Assembly (NCBI RefSeq): GCF_001428045.1
Contig: NZ_LMSD01000023.1
Span: forward strand, 653,745 to 717,744
Source of the DNA: Paenibacillus sp. Soil750
GTDB lineage: Bacteria > Bacillota > Bacilli > Paenibacillales > NBRC-103111
DNA: 64,000 bases
Reading direction: 5' to 3'
Part shown: positions 45,026-53,827 of the stretch, piece by piece
Position numbering within the stretch: position 1 is the first letter of the stretch
How the letters are laid out: every line of letters begins with the position of its first letter
Position numbers and translations under genes: made by a program
Notes under the pieces: generated by a model
Seen by the model: only the letters and a program-made list of their open reading frames with translations
What the model was told of the DNA's origin: nothing
Database searches by the model: none

Positions 45026-45640
45026 GTGTTCAAGAAGTTTGCAGCAGATGCATTAGGCTTAAGTGATATTGGTAAAGTAATTAGTCCAGCGGATTTTGAT
45101 AAGGTTGATTCTGATGATTATGTGATGCATGAGGATGGCGAGAAAATTTACTTCATTATTAAATCCAAGAAGGACGAATATTGCTTTACGAACCTTGCAC
45201 TCATCCATTTAGATGGAGATAGTGCGATTAGCTCTAAGCGAGTGCTGAAACGTTTCAGCTACCACACACATGCGATCTCCCAAGTTTATATGGAAACGGC
45301 AGGAACGATCGATCTAGATGTTGAGATCAAATTCATTATCGGTAACACGAACTTCTCCATTGATGTTGATAAAAAGCAAATTGAACAGATCAAAGATTTG
45401 TACAAAGCTTTGATTAAAATTTCCGAGACAGTAGCTCATAATGACGAATTGTTCGAATACGCTAAGCAAAGCGTAGCTGTTGCGAAGGAAGCGACTGGTC
45501 GTATCTCAACACAAACGACTTCTCCTGTTACGCAATTCGATGCGATTACGGAATCCACCTACAACTGGTTAAAAGGTAAGCATACGGAGTTGAAAGTTAA
45601 GGATTTCGGTGCTATCTTTGAGCGTTATATTAATAATTAA
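45026..45640 (+). CDS. YvbH-like PH-domain protein
   Basis: A 204-residue cytoplasmic protein. The first 120 residues look like the bacterial pleckstrin-homology fold of the YvbH group: FKKFAADALGLSDIGKVISP, DGEKIYFIIKSKKDEYCFTN, and SKRVLKRFSYHTHAISQVYM. A helical C-terminal domain ends TYNWLKGKHTELKVKDFG. The start is GTG 45026, 9 nt after GAGAGG; the ATG at 45017 abuts that site. The function of the family is not known. It has its own promoter and terminator. Confidence 0.82.
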   Translation: MFKKFAADALGLSDIGKVISPADFDKVDSDDYVMHEDGEKIYFIIKSKKDEYCFTNLALIHLDGDSAISSKRVLKRFSYHTHAISQVYMETAGTIDLDVEIKFIIGNTNFSIDVDKKQIEQIKDLYKALIKISETVAHNDELFEYAKQSVAVAKEATGRISTQTTSPVTQFDAITESTYNWLKGKHTELKVKDFGAIFERYINN

Positions 45641-45754
45641 ATGCAAGGAAATTCAGTTAGATTAGTTTGTTTCCATATAATTGGTTGATTCTTACATATT
45701 TTTACTGCGTCCATGCAGACACAGTATGTCTTGTTGAGTAGTTGACACCACTTG

Positions 45755-45798
45755 AGACGATTTTCCATTCGATTTTTGAATGGAAGGTCGTCTTTTTG
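45755..45798 (+). terminator. Terminator after the YvbH-like gene
   Basis: A long hairpin: AGACGA and TTCCATTC on the left pair with GAATGGAA and TCGTCT on the right around GATTTTT, then TTTTTGG. It is 115 bp past the stop codon. Confidence 0.8.
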
Positions 45799-46133
45799 GT
45801 TTATGCGTAATCGTATAAATAAGCTTTGGCCCTTAGCAACCTTCAAACCTTAGCGATAAAATCAGCCGCTAAATATGGTCGCCTATCTCAATAGGGATTT
45901 TTTGTGAGAAATTTGAGAGAAGCACATAGTACTATGGTCTATGGGTGATTTTGACTAATGTAGTCGAAATTTGAAGGAATATCGATAGGAGGGAGGAGGC
46001 CTATATAAGTGAATTTTAGGTATATAAGTCTATAAGAGTATATAGGTTTTTATACCTATAAATAAAAAGAAATAGGAAATTCAAGCGTTTTGCAGAAAAA
46101 ATAAAAATTATGAAGAAAATCAGGAGGTAACAG
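45799..46133 (+). promoter_or_regulatory. Leader region of the collagen-like gene with palindrome and alternative hairpins
   Basis: Non-coding, AT-rich. It holds a perfect 12-bp palindrome CATAGTACTATG (45925-45936) and an inverted pair GACTA-ATG-TAGTC (45953-45965). Segment 46051-46060 can pair either with TAGGTATA at 46017-46024 (8 bp) or with TATAGGT at 46041-46047 (7 bp), but not both. AGGAGGT precedes the ATG at 46134. No known riboswitch class was recognised. Confidence 0.5.
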
Positions 46134-48428
46134 ATGAAACACAAAATTAAAAAAACTTCGTTGGCGATGGCTCTGCTGGTATCGTTGGCACCTGCAACTC
46201 AAATCGTATCAGCGGCTGCGCCAACTTTTAAGGATGTAGATACGGCGCCATGGGCACAAAAGTATATGACCAAACTTGCGCTGCTTGACATTATCGCAGG
46301 CGATAACGCAGGGATGTTTAATCCGCAAAGTAATGTCACGCACCAGGAAGCTGTTCTTATGGCGATCCGTCTTATGGGTTTAGAGGAGGAAGTCAAGAAA
46401 GAGGGAGCAGTCAATCCTGCACTTTCTGTCGATGACTTCGCTAAGCCTTACATTTCGGTAGCGTTGAAAAAAGGCCTTCTCGTGGCACAAGAGGAAACGA
46501 ACACGGCAGGATGGGGTCGGCAGACATCAAGCCGTGAATGGACGATCAAGCTTATTATTCGGGCAATTAATCGTGAGTCAGATGCAGGCCGATTGTCTGA
46601 AAGATCAACCTTGTTTAGCGATGTGGAAGATTTTACACCATCTTACAAAGGTTACATCAACGCGGGAGTCAGTCTGAACATCGTAGAAGGCTTTGCCGAT
46701 AATAAGTTTAAACCGATGGACCTCGTAACGCGGGCTCAGATGGCGGCAATGCTAAGCAATGCGTTGCCCTATTTAACGAATGGAATGGAAAGCTCCATGG
46801 CAGGCGTGTCCAATAGTGTAACTAACGGCATTATATCGGCGATTACGAATGATTCGGTATCGGTAACGCTCGGTTCAGAGACAAAAAAGCTGAGTCTTAC
46901 TTCGGAAACGCAATATTTCGACACAAATTCTTCACAACAACTAAGTTTTGATGCTTTGAAGGTAGGACTGCTTGTATCAATCGTGAACAAAGAGAGTAAA
47001 GCATATTTGATTGAGGTTTCTTCAGGAGTAAAAGAGCAGCCGAAAGAACCGTCTGCTGTGCAGGGTGCAATTGGACCAGCTGGACCAGTAGGTCCAATTG
47101 GTCCTGTAGGCCCAGTTGGACCTGCAGGTGTGAAAGGTGAGAAAGGTGAACATGGTGAGACAGGATCAACAGGAGCACAAGGCATCCAAGGTGCAACAGG
47201 ATCAACAGGAGCGCAAGGTCTCCAAGGTGCAACAGGAGCAACCGGAGCCCAAGGCGTAATGGGAGCAACAGGAGCCCAAGGCGTAATGGGAGCAACCGGA
47301 GCCCAAGGCGTAACAGGAGCAACTGGAGCGCAAGGCATAACGGGAGCAATTGGAGCGCAAGGCGTAACGGGAGCAACTGGAGCGCAAGGCGTAACAGGAG
47401 CAATCGGAGCCCAAGGTGCAACCGGAGCAACCGGAGCGCAAGGCGTAACAGGAGCAACTGGAGCGCAAGGCGTAACGGGAGTAACCGGAGCGCAAGGCGT
47501 AACAGGAGCAACCGGAGCCCAAGGCGTAACGGGAGTAACCGGAGCGCAAGGCGTAACAGGAGCAATTGGAGCGCAAGGCGTAACGGGAGCAACAGGGGCA
47601 CAAGGCGTAACGGGAGTAACCGGAGCGCAAGGCGTAACAGGAGCAATTGGAGCGCAAGGCGTAACGGGAGCAACTGGAGCGCAAGGCGTAACGGGAGTAA
47701 CCGGAGCGCAAGGCGTAACAGGAGCAACCGGAGAGCAAGGCGTAACAGGAGCAACCGGAGCTCAAGGCGTAACGGGAGTAACCGGAGCGCAAGGCATAAC
47801 GGGAGCAACAGGAGCCCAAGGCGTAACGGGAGCAACTGGAGCGCAAGGCATAACAGGAGCAACTGGAGCGCAAGGCATAACAGGAGCAACCGGATCAGCA
47901 GGAGTTACAGGAGCCACAGGAGCCCAAGGCGTAACCGGAGCAACCGGTGCTACCGGAGCCCAAGGTATAACAGGAGCGACTGGAGCGGCTGGCGCAGGCG
48001 GCTTGACCACTTTTGGCTATTTGTATAGTGTGTTGCCATCGGGGGCGCTGTATCCAGGTAATTCAGTTTTACCGTTGAATACACGTGGTTATGTAACGTC
48101 TGGCATTGATGATATGCAGTTTGCGTCTTTTATGGGACAAATTGACATAGCTCAAGACGGAATTTATGAGATCAGCTATCAAGTATCGGCAACTACTGGA
48201 ATCGGAGCTCGGATAGCGCTTAAGATAAATGGATTAATAGATCCTAGCACATGCATCCCGATTCTATCCAATAATAGCCAGATTTCGAATAAAATCATTT
48301 TGCAATTGAGCGCGGGTAGTACTATAAACCTAGTGAATGATTCAACTAGTCCAATAATATTTGCGTCATCGCCTGCAGTAGGGGTCTCTATCGTAATTGA
48401 AAAAATCGCTTCTATTATACCTGTTTAA
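46134..48428 (+). CDS. Surface protein: SLH domains, collagen-like Gly-X-Thr repeats, BclA-like C-terminal domain
   Basis: A 764-residue exported protein. A signal peptide ends near VSAAAP (residue 29). Three SLH-type segments (about 29-220; TFKDVDTAPWAQKYM, GYINAGVSLNIVEGFADN) would hold it to cell-wall polymer. About 310 residues of Gly-X-Y follow (DNA 47064-48002), first GPVGPI/GPVGPA, then 9-residue units GATGAQGVT and variants. The last 140 residues (FGYLYSVLPSGALYPGNS to VSIVIEKI) resemble the trimerising C-terminal domain of Bacillus exosporium BclA. It likely forms trimeric glycosylated filaments on the cell or spore surface. The glycosyltransferase two genes downstream is a possible modifier. 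Confidence 0.88.
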   Translation: MKHKIKKTSLAMALLVSLAPATQIVSAAAPTFKDVDTAPWAQKYMTKLALLDIIAGDNAGMFNPQSNVTHQEAVLMAIRLMGLEEEVKKEGAVNPALSVDDFAKPYISVALKKGLLVAQEETNTAGWGRQTSSREWTIKLIIRAINRESDAGRLSERSTLFSDVEDFTPSYKGYINAGVSLNIVEGFADNKFKPMDLVTRAQMAAMLSNALPYLTNGMESSMAGVSNSVTNGIISAITNDSVSVTLGSETKKLSLTSETQYFDTNSSQQLSFDALKVGLLVSIVNKESKAYLIEVSSGVKEQPKEPSAVQGAIGPAGPVGPIGPVGPVGPAGVKGEKGEHGETGSTGAQGIQGATGSTGAQGLQGATGATGAQGVMGATGAQGVMGATGAQGVTGATGAQGITGAIGAQGVTGATGAQGVTGAIGAQGATGATGAQGVTGATGAQGVTGVTGAQGVTGATGAQGVTGVTGAQGVTGAIGAQGVTGATGAQGVTGVTGAQGVTGAIGAQGVTGATGAQGVTGVTGAQGVTGATGEQGVTGATGAQGVTGVTGAQGITGATGAQGVTGATGAQGITGATGAQGITGATGSAGVTGATGAQGVTGATGATGAQGITGATGAAGAGGLTTFGYLYSVLPSGALYPGNSVLPLNTRGYVTSGIDDMQFASFMGQIDIAQDGIYEISYQVSATTGIGARIALKINGLIDPSTCIPILSNNSQISNKIILQLSAGSTINLVNDSTSPIIFASSPAVGVSIVIEKIASIIPV
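47187..47960 (+). repeat. 27-bp tandem repeat coding for collagen-like units
   Basis: More than 25 near-identical 27-bp units (GGAGCAACCGGAGCGCAAGG type) encode GATGAQGVT, GAIGAQGVT and GVTGAQGVT. A higher-order 81-bp unit of three is repeated around 47550-47720. Such arrays change length by recombination, so assemblies may be unreliable here. Confidence 0.93.
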
Positions 48429-48488
48429 AGAAAAACTAGTACAAGGTTCCGAAGGGCAGGAAGCTCAGGACAGATGGGAGAAGATGCA

Positions 48489-49793
48489 ATGCACAAAAAG
48501 CGAACCAAGATATGGACCCGCACTTTAGCTAGTTGTTTACTCATGACTTCGGCCTTTACTTATGGCAATGCCATTCAGGCAACGAATGTAACCGAACAAT
48601 TGGCATCCGATGCACCTTTGAGTCTCCTGGTTGATTCAGGAGGCCCGCATTTGAATGATGTTCAATCGGCGGTATATGGCACGTTGCCGCCAATAATTTC
48701 TAATGTAACGGCAGTAACCTATTCAGTTTATGGAACGGAAGAGCCCCGTATTCGCATGGGCTTCGGGCAGGGCATGGCTATTGACGATCGTGGAGCGCTT
48801 TGGGTCTGGGGCTCAGTCCAGTCTCAGGGTGGAAACTCGTATCAGACGCCGAAGCTGATTGCTGGTATGGATCATGATGTGGTCGATGCCTTTATAGGAA
48901 CTCATAATGTGGTCTTGAAAAATGATGGTACCGTATGGACATGGGGTGACAATCGTTTCGGGCAGTTGGGCGACGGTACAACTGTATCCCGTGAGACGGC
49001 GGAACAAGTTCCTACTCTTAGCGATATAACAGCAATTTCTGCGGGAGAATCGTACATCTTAGCGTTGAAAAAGGACGGAACAGTATGGGCTTGGGGGTCC
49101 AATGAATTTGGCGAGCTAGGGGTGGGTGCGACTACTCAGCAAACCGTTCCCATGCAGGTTCAAGGTCTGAACGATGTGATGTCCGTTTCAGCTGCGGGAT
49201 GGCATAATCTGGCGTTAACAAAAGACGGCACGGTGTGGGCCTGGGGCGCTAACGGCCAAGGACAACTGGGCGACGGCACGTCAAGCTCTCGCAACATCCC
49301 CTTCCAGATTGACGGTATTCACGGAGTGAAAGCGGTCAGTGCTGGGTATGATCATTCGCTCGCATTGTTGAACGATGGTACGGTGTGGGCTTGGGGGCAT
49401 AACGAATATGGCGAGCTTGGCGATAAGACGAATAAAGGACATGCTGCTCCCGTACAGGTTGCTGGCCTCGCTCAAGTGGCCTCGATTTCTGCCGGAGAAT
49501 GGTACAGCATGGCGCTGAAGGAAGACGGTACGGTGTGGGCGTGGGGTTCGAACAGCTATGGGCAGCTTGGCAACGGTACGCCTGGCCATCAAAACAGTCC
49601 TGTGCAAGTTCCCGGCATTGCCGCCAGTCAAATCTCCGCAGGCTTCTATGCAAGCGGAGCACTCGGGACCAACGGCGGGTATTACACATGGGGCTCCAAC
49701 ATATTCGGTCAATTAGGCAATCAAGAGGAGAATCTGCAGCTTTATCCGCAAGGAATAAATGGATTGAATTCAAAAGCGTCCAGGGAGAATTAA
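48489..49793 (+). CDS. Secreted RCC1-repeat beta-propeller protein
   Basis: A 434-residue protein with a signal peptide (RTLASCLLMTSAFTYGNAIQA). Seven RCC1/ATS1-type repeats follow from about residue 95, each with the pattern LKxDGTVWAWGxNxxGQLGxGT followed by a V-hydrophobic strand (ISAG). These fold as a beta-propeller that normally binds proteins or other ligands; bacterial secreted versions have no established function. ATG 48489 with GGGAGA upstream is preferred over ATG 48474. It lies 60 bp after the collagen-like gene in the same direction, suggesting a joint surface role. Confidence 0.87.
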   Translation: MHKKRTKIWTRTLASCLLMTSAFTYGNAIQATNVTEQLASDAPLSLLVDSGGPHLNDVQSAVYGTLPPIISNVTAVTYSVYGTEEPRIRMGFGQGMAIDDRGALWVWGSVQSQGGNSYQTPKLIAGMDHDVVDAFIGTHNVVLKNDGTVWTWGDNRFGQLGDGTTVSRETAEQVPTLSDITAISAGESYILALKKDGTVWAWGSNEFGELGVGATTQQTVPMQVQGLNDVMSVSAAGWHNLALTKDGTVWAWGANGQGQLGDGTSSSRNIPFQIDGIHGVKAVSAGYDHSLALLNDGTVWAWGHNEYGELGDKTNKGHAAPVQVAGLAQVASISAGEWYSMALKEDGTVWAWGSNSYGQLGNGTPGHQNSPVQVPGIAASQISAGFYASGALGTNGGYYTWGSNIFGQLGNQEENLQLYPQGINGLNSKASREN

Positions 49794-49803
49794 TTAAGAA
49801 AGA

Positions 49804-49841
49804 AGCTGCGGTCTGCAATTGCTGCGACTGCAGCTGTTTTT
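49804..49841 (+). terminator. Terminator after the RCC1 gene
   Basis: A 10-bp stem with one G-T pair (49804-49813 with 49826-49835), 12-nt loop, then GTTTTTTC. Confidence 0.85.
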
Positions 49842-49891
49842 TCATGTAGGAACAAGACTATGTCGAATAACAACTCGGAGCGTGATTTGGT

Positions 49892-51733
49892 ATGATAACG
49901 GACATCGTCCTGCTGGCTCAGCATTTTGAAGCTATGCAAGAATGCATCCTCAACCTTCGTCTCTCTACTACAGAGCACCCTTACCATTTAATCGTTGTGT
50001 TGGAGGAAGACTCTCTGCGAATGTCTCAATGGCTAAAGCAGAATAGAAACGTAACTGTCGTGTTCTGCAAGCCTGGAACCAGCGTTGCGGAAGCTTACAA
50101 TATAGGCGTTGCTGCTGCTTCATCACCTCATATTGTATGTATGCGCGAGTATATGTACGTTACGGATGGATGGCTCGGTCGGTTGAACGACTGCATGGAG
50201 CGGCACAAGCTTGCGGCTGTGGTTGGCCCTGTCAGCAGTGGTATTAGCGGCGTGCAAAACACGCCAATTATCAGTGAAAACCCGCGAGTGTTGCAGTCCT
50301 ACTCTGAGAGCATTGGCATTATGCGCGAAAGCCGGAGCAAACGTGTAACTCGTGTGCTAAGCCATCTTGTGATGCTCCGTAAAAGCGCCTTCGACCAGTT
50401 GGGCGGGTTTGACGAAAGATTCGAAGTTGAAACTTACGAGGATGACGATTTATGTTACCGTGCTTTGCAAGAAGGTTACGAGCTTTATGTTGCCGAGGAC
50501 TGCTTTGTGCGCTACGAGCGGAAATATGGAAAATATGCTGACGATCCTTCCTTGTATGAAGGACAACTTAGTACAAATAGCCGAAAATCGTTTGAAAAAT
50601 GGGGATTGGATATCACATTGGCTTTGCACAGTTGGAAGTGGGCTGTTACGGTCAGTTTGTGCATGATTGTCAAAAATGAGGAAGACACGTTAGAACGCTG
50701 TCTGTCCAGTGTACAGGGAAGCGTTGACGAGATCATTATTATCGATACGGGTTCCACGGATCGAACCAAAGAGATCGCTCGTCAATTTACGCATCGCGTA
50801 TACGATTTTGAATGGATGGATGATTTTTCCGCAGCGCGGAATTTTGCCTTTCAGAAGGCTGAGAAGGACTATATTTTATGGCTTGACGCCGATGATATCT
50901 TATTGTCTAGGGACGCTGACAAATTCCTCGCCCTGAAGCAATCATTGCCATGGCAAACAGATGCTGTTTCGATGGTATACAACCTCGCCTTTGATGAATT
51001 CGGCCATGTCACGGTCAGTTTGCGCAGAAACAGGCTGGTTAAGCGAGAAAGGGGGTTTCGCTGGATTGGTGTCGTACACGAGTATCTTGAAGTGATAGGA
51101 GCTATCGAATACGCCGATGTATGCGTAACGCACGATCGCAAGCATACCCAAACTTCCCGCAATCTGAATCTCTATGAAAAAAAAGAGAAAGAAGGAAAGA
51201 AGTTCTCCTCTCGCGATTTGTATTATTATGCAAATGAACTATTCGACCATCAGCAATGGGCGCGTTCCTTGCGTAAGTACGAGATGTTTCTTGAACAGAA
51301 GGACGGCTGGATCGAAGACATTATCAATGCCTGCGGTCGTGCAGCCGACTGCTTGCACAATCTGGGCAATCCGATGGAAGCAAAGGCGAAGGCGCTGTTA
51401 TCGTTCGCGTACCAGTTGCCCAGGGCGGAGAACTGCTGCAGACTGGGTTATTATCATATGGAAGAAAGCGATTATGCCAGCGCAGTGTATTGGTACCAAA
51501 TGGCCGCTTCGCTGGAGAAACCGCAGCATCCTCAAGCATTGTTGCAGCATACCTGCTGGACCTGGTTGCCGCATATCCAGCTTAGTGTCTGCTATAATAA
51601 GCTGGGACAAAATGAACGAGCTAATCACCACAACGAAATTGCTGCCACCTTTATACCTGAAGATAGCAGAATCCTGAGCAATCGCGCCTATTTTCAAGGC
51701 TTGGGCATTGAGGCTTCCTCGAGCACGACTTGA
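49892..51733 (+). CDS. Double GT2-domain glycosyltransferase with TPR-like tail
   Basis: A 613-residue cytoplasmic protein. Domain 1 (about 1-235) is GT2-like: IVLLAQHFEAMQECI, GTSVAEAYNIGVAAA, GGFDERFEVETYEDDDLCYRA (ends in the acidic ED-type motif). Domain 2 (about 253-450) is a clearer GT2: VSLCMIVKNEEDTLERCLSS, IIIIDTGSTDRTKEIA, LWLDADDIL as the DxD motif, FRWIGVVHEYLE. Tetratricopeptide-like helices fill about 455-600. SunS-like GT2-TPR enzymes glycosylate peptides or surface proteins. It follows the collagen-like and RCC1 genes, so Thr residues of the Gly-X-Thr repeats are plausible acceptors; this is inference. Confidence 0.85.
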   Translation: MITDIVLLAQHFEAMQECILNLRLSTTEHPYHLIVVLEEDSLRMSQWLKQNRNVTVVFCKPGTSVAEAYNIGVAAASSPHIVCMREYMYVTDGWLGRLNDCMERHKLAAVVGPVSSGISGVQNTPIISENPRVLQSYSESIGIMRESRSKRVTRVLSHLVMLRKSAFDQLGGFDERFEVETYEDDDLCYRALQEGYELYVAEDCFVRYERKYGKYADDPSLYEGQLSTNSRKSFEKWGLDITLALHSWKWAVTVSLCMIVKNEEDTLERCLSSVQGSVDEIIIIDTGSTDRTKEIARQFTHRVYDFEWMDDFSAARNFAFQKAEKDYILWLDADDILLSRDADKFLALKQSLPWQTDAVSMVYNLAFDEFGHVTVSLRRNRLVKRERGFRWIGVVHEYLEVIGAIEYADVCVTHDRKHTQTSRNLNLYEKKEKEGKKFSSRDLYYYANELFDHQQWARSLRKYEMFLEQKDGWIEDIINACGRAADCLHNLGNPMEAKAKALLSFAYQLPRAENCCRLGYYHMEESDYASAVYWYQMAASLEKPQHPQALLQHTCWTWLPHIQLSVCYNKLGQNERANHHNEIAATFIPEDSRILSNRAYFQGLGIEASSSTT

Positions 51734-51788
51734 AGCTTCTGGCTGTTTGTATGATACGCGCAGTCTGTGGGAATTTGAATGTAAAAGG

Positions 51789-51836
51789 GTTATCTTGCAA
51801 AGCGTTCAAGAGAACGATTGCGAGGTTGCCTTTTTT
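51789..51836 (+). terminator. Imperfect terminator hairpin after the glycosyltransferase gene
   Basis: GCAAaGCGTTC with GAACGaTTGC around AAGA, extended by weaker pairing, then GCCTTTTTT. Confidence 0.5.
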
Positions 51837-51963
51837 GACATAGCGCTCTGCAACAATAACCTCTTAATGGAAATTCCTCTCATATAAGTCACATTTCTTG
51901 AATACATATGTGTAAAGTGACCTGCATGTCCAGCCAAGAATTGATGAGCCAAGGGGATGAGTA

Positions 51964-53115
51964 TTGACCATGAAAGAAAATCAGGTAATCGCAATTCTTG
52001 GGATTGGTACCGCTGTGCCTGAATTCCGTCTAGACCAAGCAGATACTTCTGGGCGATTAACGGAAGCATTGCGTGACAACCCCAACTCTGCCCGTTGGGC
52101 TAAAAAAATTTTCAAACAATGCGGCGTAGAAACGAGATATACCTGCGAACCCAATCTGCTTCAAACAGCGGAGCATTGCCGATACTTTTCACAATCGAAT
52201 CAGAAAGCGCCTTCGACCTCCGATCGCATGGCCACGTACAAGCGCGAGTCTGTTCCCTTAGCTCTACAGGCGGCAGAAAAAGCTCTACGTGATGCCAAAG
52301 TTGACGTATCTGACATCACGCATCTGATCACTGTAAGCTGTACAGGACAGTTCTTGCCTGGACTAGATGCCGCATTGACGCAGCAGTTGGGACTAGCTGC
52401 CAATGTCAATCGAATCCCCTTCAATTTCCTGGGCTGTGCTGCCGGATTGAAGGCAGTGTGTTTGTCACGTCAAATCGCTTCCAGCAACCCGTCTGCCAAA
52501 ATCCTAGTCGTCTGCGTGGAATTATGTACCCTTCACATTCAGCCTTCAAGTGATCGTGAAGCATTATTTGGCGCTTCCTTTTTCGGAGATGGCGCTTCGT
52601 CCTGTGTAGTTGGTGTCGCAAGTGAACAGCATCATCCCATTTTTCAATTAGGAAATGATCATTCCATTCTTCTACAAGATTGTGCGGATGAAATGAAATG
52701 GGAGGTAGGGAATCACGGTTTTGATCTATATCTGTCTCCGAATATCCCTAAGTTAATTGGAACCTGGATCCCGGAACAAGTTGCGCATCTGCTTAATGGC
52801 GGACCTAAACCAGAGCTTTGGGCAATTCATCCAGGAGGGAAAGGGATTATTGATGCGTTGGAGGAGGTTTACGGATTAACCGCTGAAGAAACGCGACCGA
52901 GCCGCACGGTATTGCGCAATTATGGCAATATGTCCTCGGCTACGATCCTTTTCGTCCTAGATGAAATGAGGCTGGAACTGGAGAACCGCGGAGCGGGACC
53001 GACAAGGGGGCTATCTCTCGCATTCGGGCCAGGACTTACCTGTGAAATGATTCAATTCACCTATCAAGGTGTAGCCGCCATACAAGAAACGAAGTTAGAT
53101 GAAACGTATGTTTAA
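51964..53115 (+). CDS. Type III polyketide synthase (chalcone/alkylpyrone synthase family)
   Basis: A 383-residue homodimeric condensing enzyme that extends an acyl-CoA with malonyl-CoA and cyclises it to a pyrone or resorcinol. The catalytic triad is complete: Cys158 (FNFLGCAAGLKAV), His289 (WAIHPGGKG) and Asn322 (RNYGNMSSAT); the C-terminal GLSLAFGPGL is typical. TTG 51964 lies 7 nt after AAGGGGA; ATG 51970 is an alternative. It is first in a four-gene operon with overlapping genes, so the product is probably methylated, reduced or oxidised, and exported. Bacillus BpsA makes alkylpyrones, the closest known precedent. Confidence 0.93.
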   Translation: MTMKENQVIAILGIGTAVPEFRLDQADTSGRLTEALRDNPNSARWAKKIFKQCGVETRYTCEPNLLQTAEHCRYFSQSNQKAPSTSDRMATYKRESVPLALQAAEKALRDAKVDVSDITHLITVSCTGQFLPGLDAALTQQLGLAANVNRIPFNFLGCAAGLKAVCLSRQIASSNPSAKILVVCVELCTLHIQPSSDREALFGASFFGDGASSCVVGVASEQHHPIFQLGNDHSILLQDCADEMKWEVGNHGFDLYLSPNIPKLIGTWIPEQVAHLLNGGPKPELWAIHPGGKGIIDALEEVYGLTAEETRPSRTVLRNYGNMSSATILFVLDEMRLELENRGAGPTRGLSLAFGPGLTCEMIQFTYQGVAAIQETKLDETYV

Positions 53116-53827
53116 GGGGCTCAAACAACGGGCAGTGCAGCATGAGTTAATGGATGACTTCTCGTCGGGAGGCCCCGAGCTTCGGCAAGCTTTGCAACAT
53201 TTGCGTCGGCTTAATCGCATTTTTGGTGCTGCAGGGCCTACATTGTATGGCTTTAAACGCTTATGGCTGCAAGCTGGCAAACCTAAGACATTAACGATTC
53301 TGGATGTTGGATCTGGTTCTGGCGATGTCAATCGCCATCTTTTGCGCTGGGCGGATGAGAATGGCGTAGAACTGCGTATTACGCTAGTCGATATTACAGA
53401 GGAAGCGTGTGCAGAGGCGCGCGAGTTTTTCCGTACAGAGCCACGTGTAAGCGTGATGCGGAGCAGTTTATTTCAGCTACCGGAAAATGGGGTCGATATT
53501 ACAACCGGCACGCAATTTGTGCATCATTTTACGAATACGGAGCTTCCGCAAGTTGTGGGTTGTATGCTGAAGGCATCCCGATTAGGCGTTGTCATTAATG
53601 ATATTCATCGGCATTGGATTGCTTGGGGGGCTGTGTGGGTTACGGCTCGCGTTATCTCTAAGAATCGTTATATTCTGAATGATGGCCCCTTATCGGTAGC
53701 GAAAGGATTCCGTGCGAAGGATTGGACGATGCTACGCCAATCATTGGACCTCTCTAACATGATCGTCTCTTGGAGACCCTTGTTCAGGTATGCGGTCGTC
53801 ATTGTGAAAAGGGAGCGGGAGCGATGA
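53099..53827 (+). CDS. Class I SAM-dependent methyltransferase
   Basis: A 242-residue enzyme with SAM motif I ILDVGSGSGDVNRHLL near residue 65, an acidic end of strand 2 (ITLVDITEEACAEA), and TGTQFVHHFTNTELPQ near 137. It overlaps the end of the polyketide synthase gene by 17 bp and the start of the oxidoreductase gene by 4 bp, so translation is coupled. Its likely job is O- or C-methylation of the polyketide product. The acceptor is not known. Confidence 0.88.
   Translation: MKRMFKGLKQRAVQHELMDDFSSGGPELRQALQHLRRLNRIFGAAGPTLYGFKRLWLQAGKPKTLTILDVGSGSGDVNRHLLRWADENGVELRITLVDITEEACAEAREFFRTEPRVSVMRSSLFQLPENGVDITTGTQFVHHFTNTELPQVVGCMLKASRLGVVINDIHRHWIAWGAVWVTARVISKNRYILNDGPLSVAKGFRAKDWTMLRQSLDLSNMIVSWRPLFRYAVVIVKRERER

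Noticed and set aside
45840..46133. Known riboswitch in the collagen-gene leader
   Set aside because: No conserved core of a class I can recognise; only a palindrome and alternative hairpins are supported.
46897..47889. Long antisense frames (330 and 223 codons) across the collagen repeat
   Set aside because: They exist only because the 27-bp repeat is in phase and lacks stops on the other strand; they encode monotonous Leu/Arg or Cys/Ser strings and have no ribosome site.
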